Of a stretch of 64,000 nt of DNA, positions 9,456 through 17,471 are shown one piece after another; position 1 is the stretch's first letter, and every line of letters starts with the position of its first letter. The notes beneath the pieces are model-generated. The model did no database searches. It was given only the letters and a program-made list of their open reading frames with translations, and was not told the DNA's origin. Source of the DNA: Johnsonella sp. (GTDB taxonomy: Bacteria > Bacillota > Clostridia > Lachnospirales > Lachnospiraceae); assembly GCA_030529445.1 (NCBI GenBank), contig JAUMWW010000001.1, forward strand, positions 62,001 through 126,000. Reading direction: 5' to 3'. Position numbers and translations under genes: made by a program.

Positions 9456-10766
9456 ATGCCGACCAACCATTCTGATAAAAATGAGAAAAAAAATTTTATT
9501 CGTGAGAATATCGTAAAGAAACCGGAGAGAAAGGAAAGAATGATCAGGCAGCTGATTAAGCTTGTCGTTTCTGCGGTTATTTTCGGCTTCGTTGCGACAA
9601 TGACCGCGATTTTTGCAAGACCGGGGCTGGAAAAGCTGATGCTGAAAGAAAGCGAGAGCACGAGGGAGAGTATAAGCATTCCGAAGGATACGCCGGAGCT
9701 GACGGAGACGCTTTCCAGCACGGAAACCTCGGAGCTGACAATTGAAACGGAATCTATAGAGCAGATTGTTCATTCCATTATTGATCATTATGATTATTCC
9801 GTCAAAGAGCTTAAGACGATGTATCAAAACCTTGCCGAATTATGCGAGGATTTCGATCATTGCGCGGTCTCCGTGGATTCGGTAAAAAATGCGAAGGACT
9901 GGTTTGATAATCCCGTTGAAAAATCCGGGCATTATTCAGGAATCATTGTGGCAAAAACGCAGACAGAGGCGATCATACTCTGTCCTTCGGATGCGGCAAA
10001 AGAGGCGGATTCCCTCAGGGTGCGTTTTTTGGACGGAGAGCTCTCATCTGCGGCTCTCAGGGCGCTTGACAGAATCAGCGGGCTTGCGGTAATTTCCGTA
10101 TCTTCCGAAGAGATAGAAAAAGAAACCTGGGAGAAAATACGCCCTGCGGTTCTGGGAAATTCCTATCAGGCAAATCGGGGGGATATCATTATCGCGGTGG
10201 GAAGCCCGAGCGGAAGCCCCTATTCTTCGGTATACGGAAGCATCTCCTATATAGCCAGGGATATCAGCGTAACCGACGGAGTAGCCCGAATCCTCCATAC
10301 CGATATGAAGGCGGATGCCTCCGCGGGCAGCTTTATCATCAATACCGAAGGGGAGGTAATCGGGTGGATGACGCGGAAATATACAAAAGACGAGAGCAGA
10401 TTCAGCAATATCGCATACGGAATATCGGATTATAAGCTGCTTTTGGAGAATATGATTAACGCATTGCCCACTCCTTATCTCGGGATAAAGGGAGCCGAGG
10501 TTTCGGCGGAGATGCTGGAGGGGGGCATGCCCGAGGGAATATATATAGGAGAAGTTTTGGAAAACAGCCCGGTATATAATGCGGGAATTCAGCCGGGAGA
10601 TGTGCTGGTGCGGCTCGGAGGAAGCCGGATCAAAGGTCTGGTCGAGTTTCGGAATACGCTTTATGCGCTTCCCGCAGGAGAAGAAACCGAGCTGCTGATT
10701 ATGAGAAATAACGGAAAGGATGAGTATAAGGAATTGCGCTTTCATATTCCGATCGGTTCAAGATAA
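9456..10766 (+). CDS. Membrane-anchored HtrA-like protein with PDZ domain, apparently degenerate protease
   Basis: The 436-residue protein has a basic cytoplasmic N-terminus, one transmembrane segment (about 33-54), a Ser/Thr/Glu-rich stretch (65-100), a trypsin-like region and a C-terminal PDZ domain (YLGIKGAEV to RNNGKDEY). This is the HtrA/DegP plan. Where active HtrA proteins read TNNHV the protein reads LCPSDA, and where they read TDLAVLK it reads SGLAVIS, so catalytic His and Asp seem to be missing. The GNSGGPL segment is replaced by DASAGSF, where a serine could remain. It probably binds or scaffolds peptides at the cell surface rather than cutting them; this is an inference from eye alignment. 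AGAGGA at 9444-9449 supports the start. yhaM follows 40 bases later. Confidence 0.8.
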   Translation: MPTNHSDKNEKKNFIRENIVKKPERKERMIRQLIKLVVSAVIFGFVATMTAIFARPGLEKLMLKESESTRESISIPKDTPELTETLSSTETSELTIETESIEQIVHSIIDHYDYSVKELKTMYQNLAELCEDFDHCAVSVDSVKNAKDWFDNPVEKSGHYSGIIVAKTQTEAIILCPSDAAKEADSLRVRFLDGELSSAALRALDRISGLAVISVSSEEIEKETWEKIRPAVLGNSYQANRGDIIIAVGSPSGSPYSSVYGSISYIARDISVTDGVARILHTDMKADASAGSFIINTEGEVIGWMTRKYTKDESRFSNIAYGISDYKLLLENMINALPTPYLGIKGAEVSAEMLEGGMPEGIYIGEVLENSPVYNAGIQPGDVLVRLGGSRIKGLVEFRNTLYALPAGEETELLIMRNNGKDEYKELRFHIPIGSR

Positions 10767-10806
10767 GGAAGAGTGCAGCCTAAAAGCTTCGATAGAAAGG
10801 TATAAG

Positions 10807-11757
10807 ATGAAGTATATAGAAAGTTTACGCGAAGGAATGCGTATATCAGAGGTTTATCTTTGCAAAAGCAAGCAGATACAGCTGACCAAGGCGGGCAAGG
10901 AGTACGGGAGCCTGACCTTGCAGGATAAGACGGGGTTGGCGGATGCAAAGATCTGGGATTTGCGGTCTCCGGGAATAGAGGATTTTGAAGCGGTCGAGTA
11001 TGTGGCGGTGGAAGCGGATGTGACTTCGTTTAACGGAAGCCTCCAGCTCAATATCAGGAGAATACGAAAGGCAAGAGAGGGAGAATACATAGCGGCGGAT
11101 TATTTGCCGGTATCGGCATTTAATATCGATGATATGTATGAGGCGCTGAAAAAAGAGATTTCTCTGGTAAAAAATCAATACCTTCACGCATTGCTGCTGG
11201 CTGTTTTTGTAGAGGATAAGGAATTGGCGCAGAGGTTTAAGTATTCCTCGGCGGCAAAGAACGTTCATCACAGTTTCGTGGGAGGGCTTTTGGAGCATAG
11301 CCTGAGCGTGGCGAGGCTCTGTAAATATTATTGCAGCACCTATCCCATTCTCTCCTATGATCTTTTAATTACTTCGGCTCTCTTTCATGACCTCGGAAAG
11401 ACCAAAGAAATATCGGCATTTCCGGAAAACGATTATACCGACACGGGGCAGCTCCTCGGTCATATCATCATCGGGGTGGAGATCATCAATGAAAAAGCGA
11501 AGCAGATAGAGGGCTTCCCTCCGAAGCTCCTGGATGAGCTCAAGCATTGCATTCTTGCGCATCACGGAGAGCTGGAATACGGATCCCCCAAGAGACCGGC
11601 ACTGATTGAAGCTCTGGCATTGAGTCTGGCGGATAATACGGATGCGAAGATTCAGACAATGAAGGAGATCCTGCTCTCTGCAAACGATAATAAGGAATGG
11701 CTCGGCTACAGCAAGCTTTTTGAAAGCAATATCAGAAAGACGAGCTTAAAGGAATAG
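10807..11757 (+). CDS. yhaM: 3'-5' exoribonuclease YhaM family (OB fold plus HD domain)
   Basis: This 316-residue protein matches YhaM, a 3'-to-5' exoribonuclease of Gram-positive bacteria. An N-terminal OB-type nucleic-acid-binding domain (ISEVYLCKSKQIQLTKAGK, residues about 12-90) precedes an HD phosphohydrolase domain. The metal ligands lie in HHSFVGGLLEHSL, ALFHDLGKTKE, AHHGELEYGS and SLADNTDAK. The start is ATG 10807, preceded by GAAAGG at 10795-10800; an in-frame opening that begins inside the previous gene is not used. It is in line with the HtrA-like gene and may share its transcript. Confidence 0.9.
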   Translation: MKYIESLREGMRISEVYLCKSKQIQLTKAGKEYGSLTLQDKTGLADAKIWDLRSPGIEDFEAVEYVAVEADVTSFNGSLQLNIRRIRKAREGEYIAADYLPVSAFNIDDMYEALKKEISLVKNQYLHALLLAVFVEDKELAQRFKYSSAAKNVHHSFVGGLLEHSLSVARLCKYYCSTYPILSYDLLITSALFHDLGKTKEISAFPENDYTDTGQLLGHIIIGVEIINEKAKQIEGFPPKLLDELKHCILAHHGELEYGSPKRPALIEALALSLADNTDAKIQTMKEILLSANDNKEWLGYSKLFESNIRKTSLKE

Positions 11758-11823
11758 AGAATATTGCTCTGCCGGCATTGGATCCGGTGAGGAAAAAAGG
11801 CAAGATAAGGTTTGGAGAAGAAA

Positions 11824-13437
11824 ATGAGGCCTGTATTATATAAAAAAGGTGATGAGCTGGAAATAGAGATCACCGATCTGGGCAGCGAAGGAGAGGGCAT
11901 CGGAAAAACCGATGCCTTTATTTGGTTTGTCAAGGATACGCTGATCGGCGACCGGATTCGGGCAAAGGTCATGAAATGCAAGAAAAATTACGGATATGCG
12001 AGGCTCTTGGAGGTCATAAGATCCTCGCCGCACAGGGTGGAGCCTCCCTGTCCCATCGCAAGAGCCTGCGGAGGATGCAGCCTGCAGAGCATAGATTATC
12101 GTGCCGAGCTGCGCTTTAAAGAAGAAAAGGTTCTGCGCAATCTCCTGCATATCGGCGGTTTTTCGCGGGAGAGCATCCTGCGCCGGGAAGAGCCTGAGGA
12201 GCAAAAAAGGGGCGGCGCTGGAGCGGTTTTGCAGGAAGAGAGAGTAAAAGAAAACGCTGCCGAGGAAGCGGGATCGGGGAAGGAGGAGGCAAAATCCGGG
12301 GAAGAGGGCATGCAAAAGGCGGTATTTTATCCTATCATCGGCATGGAGGCCCCTTGGCGTTACAGAAATAAATCCATTTATCCCATAGGAGAAAAAAACG
12401 GAAGGCTGATCGCCGGTTTTTATGCCGCGCGCACCCATAGCATTATCGAATGCGGAGACTGTCTCATCGGAATAGAGGAGAACCGGCATATTCTGGAAAA
12501 AATTCTGGCATTTATGGAAGAGTTTAAGCTCCCCGCTTATGATGAGGAGAGCGGAAAAGGACTGCTTCGTCATGTGCTGATCCGGAAGGGATTTTTTACC
12601 GGAGAAATCATGGTCTGCCTCATCATCAATGCAGAGAGTTTTCCTCATGCCGCCGAGCTTGTTAAAAGGCTGAAGAAAATCGAGGGAATCAAAAGCATTG
12701 TCTGCAATATCAATCGGGAGCGAAGCAATGTGATACTCGGAAAGGAAGTTTTCGCGCTCTTCGGAGACGGCTATATCAGAGATTATATCGGAGAGGTGGA
12801 GTTTCGGATTTCCGCGCTTTCCTTTTTTCAGATCAATCCTCTGCAGACGAAGAAGCTTTATGAAAAAGCCCTCGAATTTGCCGGGCTGAGCGGAAAAGAA
12901 ATCGTCTGGGATCTTTACTGCGGAATAGGGAGTATTTCTCTTTTTCTGGCGAAGAAGGCGGGGAAGGTGTACGCAGTAGAGGTGGTAGAAGAGGCGATAG
13001 AGGATGCGAGGGAGAACGCAAAGTTAAACGGGATAGAAAACGCGAGTTTCTTCGTGGGCAGGGCGGAGGAGCTGCTGCCGCGGATATATGAAAGCCTAAA
13101 GAGAAGAGAGAATGCGGGAGAGATCAAAGAGGGGAAGCCCTCGGGAGAAGTATCGGAAAGAGGGGCTGAGGAGCCGCTCTGCGAGGATATGCTTTCTCCG
13201 GATGTGATCGTGGTCGATCCGCCGAGAAAGGGCTGCGACCGGGAATGCCTGGATACCATGCTGAAAATGGGTCCGAAACGCATCGTCTATGTGAGTTGTG
13301 ATCCGGCAACGCTGGCGAGGGATCTGAAATACCTGTGCGAGGAGGGCTATGAGCTGAGGAAGGTGCAGCCGGTAGATATGTTCGGGCATGGGGTGCATGT
13401 GGAGAGTGTGGTTTTGATGTCAAAGAAAGATAAATAA
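11824..13437 (+). CDS. rlmD: 23S rRNA (uracil-5-)-methyltransferase, RlmD/TrmA family
   Basis: SAM-dependent RNA m5U methyltransferase of the RlmD/RlmCD/TrmA family, 537 residues. A TRAM domain (residues 1-65) is followed by the iron-sulfur cysteines CPIARACGGC and a later CGDC. The SAM-binding segment is WDLYCGIGSISLFL, then VVDPPRKGCD, and the catalytic cysteine lies in VYVSCDPATLARDL. It is longer than the usual 450-460 residues because of two charged, low-complexity inserts, one near 120-165 (rich in E, K, G) and one near 425-450. The ATG at 11824 follows GGAG with good spacing; the upstream TTG at 11812 overlaps that site. The exact target uridine (1939 or 747) cannot be told. Confidence 0.9.
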   Translation: MRPVLYKKGDELEIEITDLGSEGEGIGKTDAFIWFVKDTLIGDRIRAKVMKCKKNYGYARLLEVIRSSPHRVEPPCPIARACGGCSLQSIDYRAELRFKEEKVLRNLLHIGGFSRESILRREEPEEQKRGGAGAVLQEERVKENAAEEAGSGKEEAKSGEEGMQKAVFYPIIGMEAPWRYRNKSIYPIGEKNGRLIAGFYAARTHSIIECGDCLIGIEENRHILEKILAFMEEFKLPAYDEESGKGLLRHVLIRKGFFTGEIMVCLIINAESFPHAAELVKRLKKIEGIKSIVCNINRERSNVILGKEVFALFGDGYIRDYIGEVEFRISALSFFQINPLQTKKLYEKALEFAGLSGKEIVWDLYCGIGSISLFLAKKAGKVYAVEVVEEAIEDARENAKLNGIENASFFVGRAEELLPRIYESLKRRENAGEIKEGKPSGEVSERGAEEPLCEDMLSPDVIVVDPPRKGCDRECLDTMLKMGPKRIVYVSCDPATLARDLKYLCEEGYELRKVQPVDMFGHGVHVESVVLMSKKDK

Positions 13438-13501
13438 AATCTGAAAAGTGGCGTATTTCCAGGTTTTTTCGGAAGTGAGGATATAAGGTCTGACTCCTAA
13501 A

Positions 13502-13585
13502 ATGAATCGGTTGTATTATACGGAAACATATCTACTGAGAGAATGTGTGTTAGGTTGTGACCTCGGATTAGATAACGCAAATTGA
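13502..13585 (+). pseudogene. Possible N-terminal remnant of an AlaX-type alanyl-tRNA editing gene
   Basis: A 27-codon frame begins MNRLYYTETYLLREC, which resembles the N-terminus of alanyl-tRNA editing (AlaX) proteins, then diverges and stops. No continuation was found downstream. It sits at the start of the accessory region, right after rlmD. The match is short and from memory, so this is only a suggestion. Confidence 0.25.
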
Positions 13586-13598
13586 GGCAATGGAATAG

Positions 13599-14819
13599 AT
13601 GACAGAGGAGGGACTTTTGATAATAGAAAAAGAGCTAAAGGCAATCCCATTACCGGCTATCTATAAGCGTGAAGGTAAGGAATGCTATTATGATACATAC
13701 AGAAAAAAGTTAATAGAAATTACGCTTGAAGAGACCGTCCGGCAGAGAGTAGCTGCATAATTCGAAAATGAATGCGGTGTTCCAAAAGAGATGATATCTT
13801 TGGAAGTACCTATGTCATACTATGTAAAGGGTGTTGTTGGAAGAGCAGATATAATCGTTCATGCTTATGATTCAGAAAATGACTGCATCTACCCGGTCAC
13901 CATTATTGAATGTAAAAAGGAAGATGTTTTACTGACTGATAATGTGGTAGAGCAGGCCATGAGATATTGTGATGCTTTAGGTGGAAAATATATAGTAATC
14001 ACTAACGGTATCAAAATGAAGATGTTCGTCTATCAAGATGAAAGCAATTCCTATGCTCTCCTTGATGAGATTTTGCCATATAAGAAGATGCTTAGTGACG
14101 ATTATGTCATTCCGGATTTTAAGGCGGAAAAGCTCATAAGGCTAAGTATGGAAGAACTAAAAGACCAGAAGGTTCTTGCGGATTATAACGAGCAAGGAAA
14201 AAGGGTCTTTGGTTCAGATTCATCTTCGGAAGTAAGAAGCTTTGCTATTAATTTTTATCAGGCATTATTAGATGTAGAACATAGACTTCCTGCTAAGAAG
14301 TTTAAGACATTTGAAATATTAGAAGATTTTGGCCAGCGCTTCATGGATTATGGTAATGTAGGAGGAGGTCATTATTTTGGTTTTTATCGCTCGTTTCTTG
14401 TGAATGATAGGTTTGGCGAAACACAAATAGCGTCAATATGTATATTTGGAGCGGATTCAAATTTCCGGGATGAAAATAGAAGCAGCTACACTTCATTAGT
14501 AGTTTCGATCGATAGATTCAAGACAAGCCACAATTCTCTGCAATACAATGTTGATACATATGCCAAAGTTCATCCGGGCAGTCTTATGGAATTCACTCAT
14601 AACGGGAAAATAGGAAGCTTAAAAAGCACCGATGTCATTGATAAGGTTAAGAAATACGGAGATTGCCTGATTGTTTCAGACACAGGTATTAAACTCGGTA
14701 TGCTGCATACTGACAAGCTGCTTTATCTTGATGATAGAGAGGTATCAGAGTTTGCGTATCAATTGATTGAGTACGCGCTTTTAAGAGAAGAGGTTCGTAG
14801 GGATAGCAAAAAGAGATAA
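13599..14819 (+). pseudogene. Type I restriction HsdR_N-domain-like protein, interrupted by an in-frame TAA
   Basis: The frame starts at ATG 13599 (or TTG 13617, preceded by GAGGAGGG) and reads to LEETVRQRVAA, meets TAA at 13758-13760, and continues in the same frame with FENECGVPKEMISLEVP to 14819. This is the N-terminal domain of proteins related to the nuclease domain of type I restriction subunit R. PD-(D/E)xK-like pieces are GVVGRADIIVHAYD and TIIECKKED, and the C-terminal 200 residues are unassigned. One nonsense codon separates the two parts with no frameshift, so decay is recent, or a downstream start such as ATG 13791 makes a shorter protein without the first helices. Its AT-rich composition differs from rlmD and suggests transfer. 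Confidence 0.75.
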
Positions 14820-14886
14820 GTCTCAAGGCTGTCATCGTCGGGCGTGTTCAAATAATGAAGTGACGCGATGAGAGGGGAAATTTACA

Positions 14887-15024
14887 ATGTCAAGATATAG
14901 TAAAAATAAATTCGATGTTGTTAATGGCGATATTCATATTACGAAAGAAGACCGGTCAGTTGTAGGACTGGCTACTTATACATGGCTTTCCGGCAGAACA
15001 CTGGATGCGCATACGCACCAATAA
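14887..15024 (+). pseudogene. Truncated unknown reading frame running into an IS remnant
   Basis: A 45-codon frame starts MSRYSKNKFDVVNGD after GAGGGG. Its first 25 or so codons are not recognised; the last 15 lie in the wrong frame of the transposase fragment. It looks like the 5' end of a gene cut off at the insertion-element junction near 14966. Confidence 0.3.
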
Positions 15025-15333
15025 TACCCTTGAACATATCAACCATGAGATTAAACGCAGAACCAAGGTTGTTGGAACTTTCCCTGATGGAGAATCCGCA
15101 CTCACGCTCGTGTGTGCACGTCTCCGCCATGTAGCCTCATCCAACTGGAGAATGAAGCGCTATCTCAACATGGAGCACCTTAAATCGATGATCATCTCCG
15201 AAGAGGAGGAAATCATAGCCGGGTAACTACTATTCCTTCCCGATTGAAAACTGTGTCATTCGCGCCTACAAAGGTGCTGACACGTGGGCGGTTATTGTTT
15301 AGAATGAATTTGCGAAAAACTATTGACAGTACC
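14966..15333 (+). mobile_element. IS256-family insertion sequence remnant (transposase C-terminus plus right end)
   Basis: The frame from 14966 to 15226 encodes GFPAEHWMRIRTNN, HINHEIKRRTKVVGTFPDGES and a tail ending EEEEIIAG, the C-terminal part of a mutator-type (IS256 family) transposase. The stretch around the DDE glutamate survives, but the N-terminal two thirds are gone and a stop at 14963-14965 precedes the frame. The likely right terminal inverted repeat is TATTGACAGTACC (15321-15333), read inward as GGTACTGTCAATA, a typical end for the family. No left end was found. It is a dead fragment. Confidence 0.8.
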
Positions 15334-15637
15334 CCGCGAAATCCACGTATTTATCCACCTAGCATCCGAAAATAGGGTTCTTTTTGATTTTAAAAGGTGG
15401 CTTGTAAGCGATTGTAACGGGGTGTATTCGTTCTGTTTTCGCTCCAATCCGGCTTTATTCTGTCCCTTTCGTTCCGAAAACATTTATAGATTAATTACAT
15501 TTTTTACTGCTCATTTTTATTTTTTAAATCTGTTCCTTATAGATAACACTATATACTACTGGGAGTATGTTTTGTTGATTTTTACGAATTTAAAAAAGAT
15601 AAAGTGCTATAATCAGCTAAAAAAGGAGGAATGCGGC
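15334..15637. other. Intergenic stretch without recognisable gene
   Basis: AT-rich DNA between the IS end and the small ribbon-helix-helix gene. An open frame crosses it but has no ribosome site of its own. Near its end is a TGC-TATAAT extended -10 (15605-15613), the likely promoter for the next gene, with no good -35. Confidence 0.5.
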
Positions 15638-15838
15638 ATGGAAGAAAAGAAATATCCGATTCCGCACGGAAAAGCTGCAAACGAAGCCAAGCGACGCTAT
15701 AGGGATAAGAATTATGACCGAATAGAATTAGCTCTGCCGAAAGGCACGAAGGCAGCAATAAAGGCGGCTGTGGAGGAACAAGGAAAATCCATCAGCGAGT
15801 TTATTTTTGACGCGATTAAAGAAACAATTGATATTTAA
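15638..15838 (+). CDS. Small ribbon-helix-helix-like protein (antitoxin/CopG type)
   Basis: This is a 66-residue protein with the start set by a strong AAAGGAGGA at 15622-15630. It is basic in the middle (KRRYRDKNYDRIELALPKGTK) and then shows a short beta strand followed by two helices (IELALPKGTKAAIKAAVEEQ, GKSISEFIFDAIKETI). This matches small Arc/CopG-type DNA-binding proteins of plasmids, toxin-antitoxin pairs and integrative elements. No toxin partner lies next to it, and a perfect terminator follows within 20 bases, so it is transcribed alone. Its role here is unknown. Confidence 0.75.
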   Translation: MEEKKYPIPHGKAANEAKRRYRDKNYDRIELALPKGTKAAIKAAVEEQGKSISEFIFDAIKETIDI

Positions 15839-15856
15839 AAATAAATTGTACGAGTT

Positions 15857-15885
15857 AAAGGAGGGATCGCTCCCTCCTTTTTTTA
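15857..15885 (+). terminator. Rho-independent terminator
   Basis: A perfect 10-bp stem AAAGGAGGGA / TCCCTCCTTT with TCGC loop is followed by TTTTA. It ends the small RHH-like gene transcript. Confidence 0.93.
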
Positions 15886-15957
15886 TTCCGAAAACGTTCT
15901 TTCCTGCTTGGAAAGACCTTGTTTTATCGGGATATTTGGGGGGTAAGAATACAAGAT

Positions 15958-16532
15958 GCTTATTTTTGTTTTAGAGAAATTAATTCAATATTTTCACATC
16001 CCCGGTACGCGGCTGCCCGAGAGGCAAAGAGGTATCGCTCGGTCAATATGTGCTCTGAGGATCTATGCTGAAGGTCAGAGGCTGATTATAATAGCTTTCA
16101 AGCCCCGGAGCAGAGGAAACATCGATCAGGCTCACTTGCAGCAATATAAGTCTGCGGGAACGGATATTTTTCATATCACTTCGGGAGGAGAGGGACCGCT
16201 GGTAGGTTCCGGGGGCAGACCGGGGGTGCATGCGGGCTATCAGGTTCCGATGGCGAGGAGAATCAGAGAGGAAAGCGGTCTGCCCGTTATTGCCGTAGGA
16301 AAGCTCGGGGATCTTGCACTTGCCAATTCACTGATCGGAAATAAGGATGCGGATCTGGTGGCGATCGGAAGAGGGCTCTTACAAAACCCGAACTGGGTGC
16401 TGAATGCCGCTAAAAGCCTGGATCATAAGATGGAGATGGCGATGCAGCTGGGACGTGCATTTTAATATCAATAATGACAGAAAAAGAAACACCTCTTCTT
16501 ATTATTTTGGAAGTCAGGCTTTCGGGATGAGG
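15958..16532 (+). repeat. Chimeric partial copy of two downstream genes (left direct repeat of the CRISPR-Cas region)
   Basis: Bases 15958-16137 are nearly identical to 34111-34290 (3' end of the ECF sigma gene, in antisense). Bases 16138-16532 are nearly identical to 38551-38947 (3' third of the old-yellow-enzyme gene and its trailer). The join drops the 4.26 kb that lie between these segments at the other locus. The resulting open frame (15956-16465) encodes an oxidoreductase C-terminus behind an antisense peptide and is not a functional gene. Orientation and order match the downstream copy, giving direct repeats of about 180 and 395 bp, separated by 18.2 and 22.4 kb. Confidence 0.9.
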
Positions 16533-16733
16533 AAAGAGGTGATTTGTATGAGATGATGCCGGAGTTAGGTATAAAACATAGATAAAGACATAATGGTGCA
16601 TTGCATTTTGGAAAGAAAATTCCTTATATTTGATAGAGAAAATGCTTTGATGGTGGGAAAGATATATTTTAAGCAATTTCTATATGGGAAAATTATTTTA
16701 AAAATTTATCTGCAAGAAAGGAAAAAGGAGGAA
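16533..16733 (+). promoter_or_regulatory. Upstream region of the cas operon
   Basis: AT-rich leader between the chimeric repeat and cas6. A weak promoter candidate is TTGCAT, 17 bases, TTATAT, starting near 16602. An open frame in phase with cas6 starts at 16593 but has no ribosome site. Confidence 0.3.
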
Positions 16734-17471
16734 ATGAGATTTAGTATAAGCTTTAGTACAGGACAGGAAAGCATTCCGATTGATTATCACAGGATGATAC
16801 TATCATTTTTCAAAAAAGCATTTGAGAAGAGTGATCCTGAATATTTTTCCGAATTGTATAAAGACGAAGTAAATAAGATGAAGAGCTATGTATTTTCAGT
16901 ATATTTTTATAAACCGGAGATCATGAGGGAAGAGATCAAGATCCACGATAAAAGATTTAAGGTCTTTATTTCTACATATGACACCAGGGACGGAATTAAG
17001 ATCTTCAATGCGTTTACCTCCATGAGGGGAAATGAACATGATTATAAGGGGTATAAGATAATCGCGGAGCATATCGATTTATTAAAGGAGATGGTAATTA
17101 AAAACGATGAGGTGATCTTTAAGACGCTTTCGCCGATCGTTATCAAGCAGCATGAAGGGGATAACAAGAGAACATGGTATCATAGTCTGGAGAATGAAGA
17201 GGGAAGGGATTTATTTGTAAGGAATCTTAAAAATCAACTGGAAATCGTATTCGGAGACGAAGAAAAAAGAGATTTTGAAGAGATCGGATTTGAATTGATT
17301 AAGAATAAAATGCTTAAGATTAAACATTATGATATCGTAGTGAATTGCAATCATGCAATATTCAAGCTCCGTGCAAAGCCGTATATATTGGACTATTTCT
17401 ATAAGTCAGGGATAGGCGCAAATCGTTCGAGAGGATTTGGCTTTATAGATGTAATGGAAGGAGGGGTCTAG
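16734..17471 (+). CDS. cas6: CRISPR-associated endoribonuclease Cas6
   Basis: Cas6 cuts the pre-crRNA within each repeat and usually stays with the crRNA in type I-B. The 245-residue protein begins MRFSISFSTGQESIPIDYH, has the two-RAMP-domain length, and ends with the glycine-rich loop GIGANRSRGFGFIDV that marks Cas6. The start is ATG 16734, preceded by AAGGAGG at 16725-16731 with unusually short spacing; a longer in-frame version from 16593 is less likely. It is first of eight cas genes, and cas8b begins directly after its stop codon. Confidence 0.92.
   Translation: MRFSISFSTGQESIPIDYHRMILSFFKKAFEKSDPEYFSELYKDEVNKMKSYVFSVYFYKPEIMREEIKIHDKRFKVFISTYDTRDGIKIFNAFTSMRGNEHDYKGYKIIAEHIDLLKEMVIKNDEVIFKTLSPIVIKQHEGDNKRTWYHSLENEEGRDLFVRNLKNQLEIVFGDEEKRDFEEIGFELIKNKMLKIKHYDIVVNCNHAIFKLRAKPYILDYFYKSGIGANRSRGFGFIDVMEGGV

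Noticed and set aside
10720-10806. N-terminal extension of yhaM overlapping the HtrA-like gene
   Set aside because: ATG 10807 follows GAAAGG and matches the family start.
15956-16465. Open frame of 169 codons with oxidoreductase C-terminus
   Set aside because: It is a chimera of an antisense sigma-gene tail and the last third of the OYE gene; it lacks the FMN-binding N-terminus.
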